Part shown: piece by piece, positions 29,850 through 39,405 of the stretch
How the letters are laid out: each line of letters opens with the position of its first letter
Numbering within the stretch: position 1 is the first letter of the stretch
Origin: Maritimibacter sp.
GTDB lineage: Bacteria; Pseudomonadota; Alphaproteobacteria; Rhodobacterales; Rhodobacteraceae
Direction of reading: 5' to 3'
NCBI GenBank assembly: GCA_011389895.1
Contig: JAABTN010000004.1
Coordinates: forward strand, 1-64,000
DNA: 64,000 nt
Translations under genes and position numbers: made by a program
The notes under the pieces: model-generated
The model's database searches: none
What the model saw: the letters and a program-made list of their open reading frames with translations, nothing else
What the model was told of the DNA's origin: nothing

Positions 29850-31163
29850 CTAAAGTAGTGCCGTGGCGAGTGCGGGGAAAAAGAAGACGAGGGCGAGCAC
29901 GATCAGCATCATGAGCGCGAATGGGGCCGCGCCCGCGAAGATCTGGCCAAGCCGGATGTCGCTGTCCGGGCCCAATGTTGATTTTATGACGTAGACTGCG
30001 ATCCCGAAGGGCGGTGTCAAAAGGCCGATCTCGACCGCCAGAATGGCGATGACACCAAGCCAAATTAGATCGACACCAAGACCGTTCAGGATCGGAATGG
30101 CGATGGGAAGCACCAGCAGAAGGATCGACGAACTGTCAAGAATGGTGCCCAGCACCACCATCACAGCGATCATGGCCAGCACGACGCCCTGCGCCGAAAA
30201 CCCGGCCAGAAGCACCTCTTGACCCAGCCAATTGGGCATGCCGGTGAAGGCGAGCATGCGAGAATAAAGGTTTGCCCCCATGATCAGGAAACAGATCGCG
30301 GCGGTGGTATGGCCGGTTTGCACCAGCACCTGCCAGAAGTTCCGCAAATCAAGACGCCGTTTGATCAGCGCGATCAACAGGGCTCCGGCGGCACCGGCCG
30401 CACCCGCTTCGGTCGGCGTGAAGACCCCGCCATAGATGCCGCCGATCACCAGCCCGACGAGGGCGACGATGGGCAAAAGCTTGGCCGCAATCTCGCCCCA
30501 GCCCATCAGCGGCGTATCGTTGGCGACCCCGGCCTGCGCACCGACGAAGCCCGGCATGAACCGTGCCATCGCGACGATGCCGATGCCGTAGATGACCGCG
30601 AGCAGGAGGCCGGGCAAAACCCCGGCGATGAACAGCGATCCCACGGATTGTTCGGTGAGGATGCCGTAGAGGATGAACAAGAGGGACGGGGGGATCAACA
30701 TGCCAAGAACCGACGACCCGGCGACCACCCCGACCGAGAATTGTGGGGTATAGCCGTGGCGGCGCATTTCCGGCACCGCGACCTTGGTGAAAACCGCCGC
30801 CGAGGCAATGGAAATCCCGGTGATGGCCGCGAACACGGCATTGGCCGCAACGGTGGCCACGCCCAGACCACCGCGAATGCGACGAAACATCTGTTGGGCC
30901 ACGTCGAAGGTGTCGCGCCCCATCCCGGACACCGACACCACGAGCCCCATGAGCACAAAGAGCGGCACCACCCCGAAAAGCTGATCCGTGATCGAATCCT
31001 TGAACGCGACCACAAGCATGTTGGCGGCAAGATCGAAATTCTCGCGCAGGATCCAGACGCCAAGAAAGCTCAGAAGGATCAATGCGATGGCAACATGAAC
31101 CCCGGCATAGATCAGGACGAGCATGGCGCCGATGGATACAAAGGCGATCGCGATCCCGCTCAT
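29850..31163 (-). CDS. dctM: TRAP transporter large permease (DctM family)
   Basis: Start MSGIAIAFVSIGAMLVLIY at 31163; VIYGILTEQSVGSLFIAG-type and GLLTPPFGIAVYVIK motifs. Confidence 0.92.
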   Translation of the reverse strand: MSGIAIAFVSIGAMLVLIYAGVHVAIALILLSFLGVWILRENFDLAANMLVVAFKDSITDQLFGVVPLFVLMGLVVSVSGMGRDTFDVAQQMFRRIRGGLGVATVAANAVFAAITGISIASAAVFTKVAVPEMRRHGYTPQFSVGVVAGSSVLGMLIPPSLLFILYGILTEQSVGSLFIAGVLPGLLLAVIYGIGIVAMARFMPGFVGAQAGVANDTPLMGWGEIAAKLLPIVALVGLVIGGIYGGVFTPTEAGAAGAAGALLIALIKRRLDLRNFWQVLVQTGHTTAAICFLIMGANLYSRMLAFTGMPNWLGQEVLLAGFSAQGVVLAMIAVMVVLGTILDSSSILLLVLPIAIPILNGLGVDLIWLGVIAILAVEIGLLTPPFGIAVYVIKSTLGPDSDIRLGQIFAGAAPFALMMLIVLALVFFFPALATALL

Positions 31164-31693
31164 GCCGGCTCTCCGCGCAGGGCCGCGATGGCCGAGGCGA
31201 TGAATTGCGCAATGGTTGCGAACATGCCGATTGCCATGAGCACGTGTAGCGGCCATTTCGGGATCTGGAAAAACCCGGGATTGCCCATGAAATGACGTTC
31301 GGGATGCGACCATGCCTTTTCGACCGAGGGCAGGAAATACCATAGGGTCAACAACAGGACGGCGGCCCCGACCGCATTGAATAGGGCAAGCGCCCAGCGC
31401 CGCGCCCTCGGGTGACGCCGTGCAAGCCACGTCAGCAGGATATCAGAGCGTGTCAGCGACCCCGTGCGCAAGGTGTGCGCGAGCTGCAGAAACACGATCC
31501 CGACGATCGAGAAGGCGACCATTTCCGCCACCCCGGCAATCGGGGCGTTGAATAGGGTCCGGCTTGCGATATCGGCGCAGATCAGAAGCATCAGGCCGAT
31601 GATCCAGATCGAGCCGAGCGCGTTCAGGCCGGCGACAAAGGGGCCCAGAACCCGGCTCTTCGGGCGAGCGCCGGACAGGTTTTCAGACGACAT
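31160..31693 (-). CDS. dctQ: TRAP transporter small permease (DctQ family)
   Basis: Four TM segments; overlaps dctM start by 4 bp. Confidence 0.85.
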   Translation of the reverse strand: MSSENLSGARPKSRVLGPFVAGLNALGSIWIIGLMLLICADIASRTLFNAPIAGVAEMVAFSIVGIVFLQLAHTLRTGSLTRSDILLTWLARRHPRARRWALALFNAVGAAVLLLTLWYFLPSVEKAWSHPERHFMGNPGFFQIPKWPLHVLMAIGMFATIAQFIASAIAALRGEPA

Positions 31694-31715
31694 GGAGACC
31701 TCCCTGAAGACAACA

Positions 31716-31739
31716 CCGGCGCGACCGAAGCCGCGCCGG
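31716..31739 (-). other. Intercistronic hairpin dctP/dctQ, perfect 8-bp stem
   Basis: CCGGCGCG-accgaagc-CGCGCCGG (plus-strand sense). Confidence 0.8.
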
Positions 31740-31747
31740 GAAAGGGA

Positions 31748-32830
31748 TCACTCGGCCAGTTCGGCAAGGTAGTCGCGCGGGAAGGTGAACCCGGCGGCTG
31801 CCAGATTCTCCTGGTAGGCGTTCAAGAGCGCATCGACCGGTTCACCGCGCGCCATCGCGGCTTCCCGCCAGGCCGCCGTGGGGTTCTTCACCTCCTGTAT
31901 CCAGGCTTCTCGGTCGGCAGGGTCGAAAATCACCTGTTTGCCGCCACCTTCCACAAGCGCCTGTTCCGCGCTTTCATAGCGGGCCGCCTGTTCTTCGAAG
32001 TATGCGGCTGCATAGGCGTCGGCCCCTTCGCGGAAGGCGGCCTTGGTGGTGTCCGAGAACCCCTCCCACCGATCCACAGAGATCCCGATGCCGCCGATAT
32101 ACATCGCGCCGAAATCGACCCGGTTCCAATAGGGGGCGACTTCGTAGAGCTTGGCAGGAACGTTCGCTGTCATCCAGCCGATGTTGCCGTCATAAACACC
32201 GGTGGAGATGTCGTTGTAGAAGGTCACGTAGCTGCCTTGAACACCTGCCGCCCCGGTGGTGTCGAGCCAGGCGAGGTTCGGACCCGCCCCGCCGATCCGA
32301 AGCCCGTCCATGTCCGCGCGGGTCTTGAACGGTTCGGTCGCGGCGATGTTGTATCCGTCGATGGCCACACCGCCACCGATATAGGTGACGCCGGTCGTAT
32401 CAGCGAGCTGGTCAAGCAACCCGTCCGTTGACATCAGGGCATCCTCGACCGCCTCGGTCACCATGACCGGGTCCGTCGGCCCGAAGGGCATGGCGTAGGT
32501 GATGTTGAGAATCCCCATTGCCGCAGGATCGAAGACACCCGATGCCATCGCGATGTCGACGATCCCGTTTTGCATCGCCTCGGTTTCCGACCCCAGCTTT
32601 ATCAAGGTGCCGCCATAGGCCTGGGTCCAGTCGATTTCGATTTCGCCGCTTTCGGCAAGCGCCGCGTCCACTGTTGGAATGAACGTTTCGCGCAGATGCT
32701 TGACCCAGAGAAAGACCTCGGGATGGCCCGAGGCAATCGTCATGCGGATGGTTTCCTGTGCCGTCACTGGCGCCCCGCTGGTAAGCAAGACACCGCCAGC
32801 CACCGCGAATGGTGCAATCAGTTTGATCAT
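31748..32830 (-). CDS. dctP: TRAP transporter substrate-binding protein (DctP family)
   Basis: Signal peptide, periplasmic DctP-like sequence upstream of dctQM. Confidence 0.87.
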   Translation of the reverse strand: MIKLIAPFAVAGGVLLTSGAPVTAQETIRMTIASGHPEVFLWVKHLRETFIPTVDAALAESGEIEIDWTQAYGGTLIKLGSETEAMQNGIVDIAMASGVFDPAAMGILNITYAMPFGPTDPVMVTEAVEDALMSTDGLLDQLADTTGVTYIGGGVAIDGYNIAATEPFKTRADMDGLRIGGAGPNLAWLDTTGAAGVQGSYVTFYNDISTGVYDGNIGWMTANVPAKLYEVAPYWNRVDFGAMYIGGIGISVDRWEGFSDTTKAAFREGADAYAAAYFEEQAARYESAEQALVEGGGKQVIFDPADREAWIQEVKNPTAAWREAAMARGEPVDALLNAYQENLAAAGFTFPRDYLAELAE

Positions 32831-32887
32831 TGTTTCCTCCCTAGTCTGGCACCGTTCGTCAGCGCCTGACCAAAATTGTTAGCGCCA

Positions 32888-32905
32888 CTTGAACAATCGT
32901 TCAAG
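32888..32905. promoter_or_regulatory. Candidate TetR operator CTTGAAC-aatc-GTTCAAG
   Basis: Perfect 7-bp-arm inverted repeat between dctP and tetR; extra GTTCAAG half-site at 32920. Confidence 0.6.
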
Positions 32906-32939
32906 ATTTTTATGATATTGTTCAAGGTCTGCGAAAGGA

Positions 32940-33632
32940 ATGTCGATGGCCCAGCCAGAAAGACTCGAAAAACAAGGGGATTCGACCAAGGAGAAAATTC
33001 TGTCTGCCGCCGAATCGGTGTTCGGCAAACTTGGCTTCGATGGTGCGACCATGCGCAAGATCGCCACACAGGCGGATGTGCCGGTCGCTTTGATCAATTA
33101 TCACTTCGGATCGAAAGTGGGGCTGTATCGCGCTATTTTCGCAAAAAGCACGCCCGCGATTTACGACCAACGGCTTGTCGGTCTGCAATTGGCGCGGACC
33201 GAGCCGGATTGGGAAAAACGCGTCGAGCTGGTGGTAAAGGCCCTGATCGTGCCGATGTTCGGGCTTCGCGCACGGCAATCGAATGGCGCGGATTTCGGTC
33301 GCATCTTGGCGCGGGAGCTGACCGATCCAAGCGCCGAGGGCCGGGGCATTTTCCGCGAAACCTTCGACCCGATCGCGCGCATGATGATCGACGCGATTGC
33401 CGAGCTTTTTCCGGATTGGACCCGTGCCGAGGTGAACTGGGCCTATCAGACGATGTTGGGGGCGATGATGGGTGTGATGATCGACAACGGGCGGATTGCG
33501 CGGTTGTCGGGCGGGGACGCGGACTCGGATGATCATGAAGCCGCCGCGCTCCATGTCGTCACCATCCTGACCGCCGGTTTGAAACACCGGGACCGGCGCA
33601 TGACGGCGGGGGATACGGACCGGGAAGCTTGA
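32940..33632 (+). CDS. TetR family transcriptional regulator
   Basis: ILSAAESVFGKLGFDGATMRKIATQADVPVALINYHFGSKVGLY HTH. Confidence 0.92.
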   Translation: MSMAQPERLEKQGDSTKEKILSAAESVFGKLGFDGATMRKIATQADVPVALINYHFGSKVGLYRAIFAKSTPAIYDQRLVGLQLARTEPDWEKRVELVVKALIVPMFGLRARQSNGADFGRILARELTDPSAEGRGIFRETFDPIARMMIDAIAELFPDWTRAEVNWAYQTMLGAMMGVMIDNGRIARLSGGDADSDDHEAAALHVVTILTAGLKHRDRRMTAGDTDREA

Positions 33633-33656
33633 ACATGAATTCAGGGAGGAACGCGA

Positions 33657-34622
33657 ATGAAACTGGTAACATATGACACCGGTGACGGGGTTGGACGCCC
33701 CGGCATCCTGGTCTCAGACGACACCGAGATCGTCGATCTGGCGCGCGCAAGCGAAGGGGCGATCCCGTCGATACAGGAGCTGATCGAAGGCGGCGACCCG
33801 GCCATGGACCGCGCGCGGGCGGCCCATTCTGCCAAAGATCATCTCGTGTCACTGGCCGAGGTGCGCCTTCAGGCTCCTGTGCAGCCCCCGATCCAGATGC
33901 GCGATTGCCTGTGCTTCGAGACCCACCTGATCCAGGCGTTTCAGCAGGCCCGCAAACTGCGGGCGCAACAATTCGATGACCCCGCCGCCGCCGAGGCCGA
34001 GATGGAGGCCAAGGGTGTGCTGTCAGTGCCGCAAACCTTTTACGATCAGCCGATCTACTACAAGGCGAACCGGTTCTCGGTGGTCGGGCACGAGCATGAT
34101 GTGCGCTGGCCGGGCTATTCGAATTTCATGGATTTCGAGCTGGAATTCGGCATCTACATCGGCAAACAGGCGCTTGATGTCCAGAAAGCGGACGCGCGTG
34201 CGCATATTTTCGGCTACACGATCTTCAACGATTTCACCGCCCGCGATGCCCAGACCGCCGAAATGGGTGGCTCTCTTGGCCCCGCGAAGGGAAAGGATTT
34301 TGACACCGCGAACCCGATGGGCCCCTGTCTCGTGACAGCCGATGAATTCGGCGACCCCTACGACAAGACAATGATCTGCCGCGTGAACGGCGAGGAATGG
34401 GGGCGTGGCTCAACCAGCACCATGCACTGGAGTTTCGAGGACCTGATCGCGCATATCTCGGCCAGCGAAACCCTGCGGCCGGGCGAATTTCTCGGGTCCG
34501 GCACTGTGGGGAACGGATGCGGGTTGGAGCACATGAAATTTCTGCAACCGAACGATGTTGTCGAGCTTGAGGTCGAGGGCATCGGGGTTTTGCGAAACCG
34601 GCTTGTGAAACCCGGGACCTGA
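33657..34622 (+). CDS. Fumarylacetoacetate hydrolase (FAH) family protein
   Basis: MDFELEFGIYIGKQ, NDFTARDAQ, GSGTVGNGCG motifs. Confidence 0.88.
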   Translation: MKLVTYDTGDGVGRPGILVSDDTEIVDLARASEGAIPSIQELIEGGDPAMDRARAAHSAKDHLVSLAEVRLQAPVQPPIQMRDCLCFETHLIQAFQQARKLRAQQFDDPAAAEAEMEAKGVLSVPQTFYDQPIYYKANRFSVVGHEHDVRWPGYSNFMDFELEFGIYIGKQALDVQKADARAHIFGYTIFNDFTARDAQTAEMGGSLGPAKGKDFDTANPMGPCLVTADEFGDPYDKTMICRVNGEEWGRGSTSTMHWSFEDLIAHISASETLRPGEFLGSGTVGNGCGLEHMKFLQPNDVVELEVEGIGVLRNRLVKPGT

Positions 34623-34636
34623 CCGTCGCAGGTCGA

Positions 34637-35509
34637 TCAGCCGTCGCGCACCAGCGTCGGCACGCCAAGCGTGTCGATCAGGCGGGCGGTTTCGCGGTGG
34701 ACGAGCGAGATGTTGCTGTCGCGGACCGTGGGCAAAAGCGCGCGGGCGCGGCGGGTGTCGTCGTAATCCAACCGCGCCGACACCATGTCTTCCCCGCTTC
34801 CGGCCTCGGCCAGCACGGTGCCGAAGGCGTCGAGAATGCGTGATCCGCCCCAGAACGTCATGTCGCCGTCGACGCCGACCCGGTTGGCCATGATGACCGG
34901 CGCGCCATACATCATCGCGTAGAACCGGACCGTGGTTGCCCATGACGCGGGATTGTCAAATTCGTCCCCCACCGCCTCGCGCCCGCTGGAAATCGGGGCG
35001 ATCATCATGGTCGCGCCGTGCAGAAAGGCGAGATGAGTGAGCGCCGGGTTGTAAAGATCGGCACAGATCAAAAGCCCGGCGGCCCAGTCATCGCGCATCC
35101 GGTGAATGTCGACGAAGCGACCTTGCGCGTAATACTTCGTCTCGACGAGCCGCCCGTAGGACGGGATGTTCACCTTGCGGTGGATGTAGAGCAGGGCCCC
35201 GTTTTTCAGAATCGCGGCGGCGTTGTAGAATTGCGCCCCCGGCCCTTCCTCGACGAAACCGACGACGATCTCCATGTCGCCGGCCGCGCGGCTGAGCGCC
35301 TTGAGCCGGTCGTCTTGGGACCGCATGGCAACGTCCAGCAGGTTCTCGGCCCCGTTGTGACCCACCAGCGAAAGCTCTGGAAAGACCAGAAGATCGGCCC
35401 CGACTGCCCGCGCGCGCTCGATGAAATCCCGATGTTTTTCAAAATTGGTCGCGATGTCGCCGGTGGCATTGGCGAATTGCGCGGCGGCGACGGTCAGGAA
35501 ACGGGACAC
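34637..35509 (-). CDS. Carbon-nitrogen hydrolase (nitrilase superfamily)
   Basis: Glu (LVFPELSLVG), Lys (YIHRKVNIPSYG) and Cys (GLLICADLYNP) candidates for the triad. Confidence 0.88.
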   Translation of the reverse strand: MSRFLTVAAAQFANATGDIATNFEKHRDFIERARAVGADLLVFPELSLVGHNGAENLLDVAMRSQDDRLKALSRAAGDMEIVVGFVEEGPGAQFYNAAAILKNGALLYIHRKVNIPSYGRLVETKYYAQGRFVDIHRMRDDWAAGLLICADLYNPALTHLAFLHGATMMIAPISSGREAVGDEFDNPASWATTVRFYAMMYGAPVIMANRVGVDGDMTFWGGSRILDAFGTVLAEAGSGEDMVSARLDYDDTRRARALLPTVRDSNISLVHRETARLIDTLGVPTLVRDG

Positions 35510-35550
35510 GCGGGGAACCTCCGGATCGGGATGGCGGGAAAGTGGGGCGC

Positions 35551-36849
35551 TCAGAGGGCGCGGTCAAGCAACACGTCGCTATAGGGATAACGCGACATCT
35601 TTGCGACCCCGGTCTCCGTGATGACGACTTGTTCTTCCAGCTTCACGCCGTCCATCGCATCGACCTCGCCGATATAGCTTTCGACCGAGACCACCATGCC
35701 GGGCTCAAGCACCCCGTCGCGTGAATAGGCGTCGAAATCGCCCCGGTGGGCGACCAGCGGCGTTTCCCCATGAAGGCCGACGCCGTGGATGATCGACGGG
35801 TAGCGGCGGTCGTGGAACCGGTCGGGAATGGGCCAGGCGCGCTCGGCCAATTCGCGGTAGGACAGGCCGGGGCGCAGGAGATCCATGTTGAAATGGATCT
35901 GGTCATAGGCCATCCGGTAGAGCTCTTTCTGGTAGGCGCTGGGGCGGCCGGGGCCGGCGAAGAAGGTGCGCGAGAAGTCGCAATAATAGCCGTGGCATCC
36001 GATCGTGTCGGTGTCGAGTGCGACCAGCTCGCCGGGTCGGACGGGGCGATCCGAGGCTTCGTTGAACCACGGGTTGGTGCGCGGCCCGGAATTCAACAAC
36101 CGCGTCTCGATGAATTCGCCGCCTTGCCGGATGACGTTGCCATAAAGCACCGCGAACAATTCGGTCTCGGTGATCCCCGGCTTGATCGCCTGCTCGACCT
36201 CGTAGACCGCCGCCTCGGTGCCCGCGACCGATTGCGCGAGACAGGCGATTTCCTCGGGTGTCTTGATCCGGCGGCAATGCAGCGTGTCCTGCATGCAATC
36301 CACCGCCTCGATCCCTTGTGCCTCCAGCGAATGCACGAGGTTCACGGCAGCGCGATCGAGCCCCACCTTGCGCCCCCCGGACCCATGAGCGCGCACAAGC
36401 TCTGCAATTTCGGCCCCGAAGGGGTCCGAGGACAGGTCGTCGCGCTGGTTCACGGCGGACCAGACCACCTTGGACACCCGGTGCTCGTCGATGGTCTCAA
36501 GCCACATCGAGACATGTTCGCTTCCGGGGTATTCGAACAGGATGATCGGCCCCTCGACGGGCACGTAGATATAGCGCGTCGAATTGCGCAGGAAATAGCC
36601 GAACATGTTGCGCGACCCGGTGGCATATCTTTGGTTGTTCGGGTCGAACAGGATCAGGGCTGCATAATCTTCGTCCACCATCATCTGCCGCAGGCGGGCC
36701 AGCCGCCCCGCCCGAAGGCGCTTCGGATCGAAGGCCTGCGGGATCGGGTCGGTGTTGCCGGTCGGGGCCGAGGGGACGACGGGGATGTCGTCGGGTTCGT
36801 GGTCGGTCAGCGCGTCGTTCTCGACGATACTCATGGGGCGTCCTTTCAA
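35551..36849 (-). CDS. M24 family metallopeptidase-fold protein, DddP-like
   Basis: RGGEFIETRLLNSGPRTNPWFNE, ALDTDTIGCHGYYCDFSRTF, IIHGVGLHGETPLV, VESYIG, KLEEQ resemble DddP; 35551 end overlaps frame stop. Confidence 0.82.
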   Translation of the reverse strand: MKGRPMSIVENDALTDHEPDDIPVVPSAPTGNTDPIPQAFDPKRLRAGRLARLRQMMVDEDYAALILFDPNNQRYATGSRNMFGYFLRNSTRYIYVPVEGPIILFEYPGSEHVSMWLETIDEHRVSKVVWSAVNQRDDLSSDPFGAEIAELVRAHGSGGRKVGLDRAAVNLVHSLEAQGIEAVDCMQDTLHCRRIKTPEEIACLAQSVAGTEAAVYEVEQAIKPGITETELFAVLYGNVIRQGGEFIETRLLNSGPRTNPWFNEASDRPVRPGELVALDTDTIGCHGYYCDFSRTFFAGPGRPSAYQKELYRMAYDQIHFNMDLLRPGLSYRELAERAWPIPDRFHDRRYPSIIHGVGLHGETPLVAHRGDFDAYSRDGVLEPGMVVSVESYIGEVDAMDGVKLEEQVVITETGVAKMSRYPYSDVLLDRAL

Positions 36850-37722
36850 TCGGAAAGGCTGTCGGCGCGGACAACCTCGCGTTCCAGCATGTCCTCGTGG
36901 ATCGGGGCCATGCGGCCAAAGATGGCGCGCGCCCGCTCGGGCCGACCAACAAACCCCGGCTCGCGGGCATAGGCGAAGATCACCGTATGGCGTTCGCGCG
37001 GGCCGATCACCGGGGTGACGCGGTGAAGCGCGTTGCGCCCGAAGAACACCTGAAGGTCGCCCGGGGTCAGCTCCAGCGCTTTCAGCGCGCTATGGTCGCC
37101 GTCAAGAATGGCCTGCACCCCTTCAAAATTCTCGCCCTGCGCCCCCCGGATGTTCGGCGCATATTCAAACACCCCGCCCGCCTCGGGCTTTCGGGTCTGC
37201 ATGGTGACGATGAAATCGTTGCTGTCAAAGTGCCACGGATGCTGGCGTCCTTCCTTGAGCACGTTGACCACCAAATCGGCGAGTGGATCAGCGAATTCGT
37301 GCACCTCCTCGACGCCGACCACGGCGGCGATGAAGGATTTGAACGCAGGGTGATGATAAAGCGTGCGCAGGATCGTGCCGGGCGCGATGCAATCCCCGGC
37401 GACGAACCCGTTGGTGCGGTCGTCAAACCGGTTTTTCGGATGCGTTTGCGGCAAAGCAGGGTCGGGCGCGGAATTGTAGGGGTTCGTCTCGGTCGCGTTA
37501 AGATGCGCCTGTGGCGATAGCCGCGCGGTCTCGGCTTCGAGTTGGGCCAACATGTCCGGGCGCACGAAATCCTTGAGCACGACACAGCCATCGTCGGCCA
37601 GTTGGCGCTGGCAGGCGGTCAAGAGCGCCTTGCCTTCGGCGCTGCCAAGCCGGTCGACCGGATAGCTCTCTAGGTCGATGCAGGTGGCGAGGTCGATGGG
37701 CTTCTCGGTTCGCACGTTCATA
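36846..37722 (-). CDS. Fe(II)/2-oxoglutarate oxygenase of the ArpA/HalD-BesD-like group
   Basis: Start MNVRTEKPIDLATCIDLESYPVDR at 37722; WHFDSNDFIVT (HxD) and ALHRVTPV (distal His). Confidence 0.72.
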
Positions 37723-37898
37723 ACAGTTTCCCTTTTGCTGTCGTGACCAATCGCTGCCTTCACCGATAGACCGGGATAAGCTATTTCGGAAACGAGTTGT
37801 TCATATATGATTGATTGAGAATCGTCATTGATTGCGCCGTGGCGCGATCGCGTGACACCGAAAGACCCGGAACCAAACGGGGCGAGAGGGAGGATGCC

Positions 37899-38780
37899 TT
37901 GGACACGGACCTGCTCAGAGCGTTCATCGCGGTGTCGGACACCGGCGGGTTCGGAAGCGCCGCGAAGCTTCTGAACCGAACGCAATCGGCGGTGAGCCTT
38001 CAGATCAAGCGGTTGGAAGACCAGCTTGGCGCACAGCTTTTCGCGCGCACAAGCCGGAGTGTCGCGCTGACCGATGATGGCACGCGGCTTTTACCCTACG
38101 CGCGGCGGCTTCTGGATTTGCAACAGGATGCGCGCGCCGAGCTTGCCGGTCACACCGCGACCGATCACATCCGCTTCGGTTTGACCGAAGAACACGCGGC
38201 GGCGCATTTACCCGCGCTCTTGACCGAGATGAACCGCGCGTTTCCCCATGTGCGGGTCGAGATCGTCTGCGATATCTCGTCCGTGCTGGTGCGCGCGTTT
38301 CAGGACGGGATGCTTGATCTTGTGCTCGCGGTGCGCCACGGGCCGACGAAAACGGGTCGGGTTCTGGGGCTTGAGCGGATGCTATGGGTCGCGCGCACCG
38401 GGTTCGAGATCACCCCCGATGTGCCGATCCCTCTGGCGCTCAACCCCCATGGCTGCCTGTTTCGGGGTCATGCGCTCGCCGCATTGGGGCAGGCGGGGCG
38501 CGCGTGGCGCGAGCCTTATGTGAGCCAGTCGGCAACCGGAATCAACGTGGCGGTGCAGGCCGGGCTTGCCGTGACCGTCAAGACGCCGCGCTCGGTGCCC
38601 GCCGGTTGCGGCGATGTGGGCGAGGCCTTCGATCTGCCCGCGCTGGGCCTTGCCGAGATCGAGCTTCACACGTCACCCGCCCGGATTGGCGAGGCCTACC
38701 GCCATCTTGTCGGGCTGGTCGAGGCGCAGTGTGGAAGGGGAGATGATATGAATACGCAAGCGTATGGAGCCCGCGCGTAA
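37899..38780 (+). CDS. LysR family transcriptional regulator
   Basis: LDTDLLRAFIAVSDTGGFGSAAKLLNRTQSAVSLQIKRLE; probable TTG start after GGGAGGA. Confidence 0.88.
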   Translation: MDTDLLRAFIAVSDTGGFGSAAKLLNRTQSAVSLQIKRLEDQLGAQLFARTSRSVALTDDGTRLLPYARRLLDLQQDARAELAGHTATDHIRFGLTEEHAAAHLPALLTEMNRAFPHVRVEIVCDISSVLVRAFQDGMLDLVLAVRHGPTKTGRVLGLERMLWVARTGFEITPDVPIPLALNPHGCLFRGHALAALGQAGRAWREPYVSQSATGINVAVQAGLAVTVKTPRSVPAGCGDVGEAFDLPALGLAEIELHTSPARIGEAYRHLVGLVEAQCGRGDDMNTQAYGARA

Positions 38781-38787
38781 CCGGCCC

Positions 38788-39288
38788 CTAACGTGGATCG
38801 GAACCATCTTGTAGCGACAGGGCCGCGATGAGATCGTCAAGCTCGTCCAGAAGATGGTTTAACCGCTCTTCCCCGAAGGCGTTCTCGATATCGCGGTAAA
38901 TCTCGGCGCTGCGCGGCGCTGCGGTCACGATCAGGCGCTGCCCGGTCTCGGTCAGCGTGGCAAGCGCGCGGCGCTTGTCCCCCGGATCACGCCGAACCGC
39001 GATCAGACCCCGCGCGTCCAGCAGTTTCAGGATACGTGTCAACGAGGGCATCAGAACGCTCGCCCGCCGCGCCAGCTTGGTTGCATCCAGCTCTCCTGCT
39101 TCGTTGAGCACCCGCAACACGCGCCATTGTTGTTCGGTCAGGTCATGCTGGCTCAGATGGGGGCGAAACCGATCCATCACCGTCTCGCGCGCCCGTAACA
39201 GCGCAATCGGCAGGGAATGCCGGGTGCTGGACAGACCGAAGCCATCCGTGAAGTTTTCGTCGCCCATGCCCATTGGTCCTTTGGTCAC
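38788..39288 (-). CDS. hpaR: HpaR-like MarR regulator of homoprotocatechuate catabolism
   Basis: SLPIALLRARETVMDRFRPHLSQHDLTEQQWRVLRVL is typical of HpaR; divergent from hpa genes. Confidence 0.88.
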   Translation of the reverse strand: MTKGPMGMGDENFTDGFGLSSTRHSLPIALLRARETVMDRFRPHLSQHDLTEQQWRVLRVLNEAGELDATKLARRASVLMPSLTRILKLLDARGLIAVRRDPGDKRRALATLTETGQRLIVTAAPRSAEIYRDIENAFGEERLNHLLDELDDLIAALSLQDGSDPR

Positions 39289-39405
39289 CCGAAACCGCCA
39301 TATACGCCCAAGTCAAAATCCTGCGCGCGCAAAAGGCAAGGTGCCGGTAATTAGACGGGGCAAAAAGAGGGCGGTTGCGGAAAAACATTTTACAAGTTAA
39401 ATAAT

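Noticed and set aside
35551-36849. Calling this gene dddP (DMSP lyase)
   Set aside because: Apparent Gly at the proposed catalytic-base Asp position; kept as DddP-like only.
35746-36972. 408-aa plus-strand ORF
   Set aside because: Antisense to the DddP-like M24 gene.
36846-37722. Ectoine hydroxylase (EctD) for the 2OG enzyme, with M24 gene as ectoine hydrolase
   Set aside because: Sequence motifs fit ArpA/BesD-like proteins and DddP better than EctD and DoeA; no ect or doe genes nearby.
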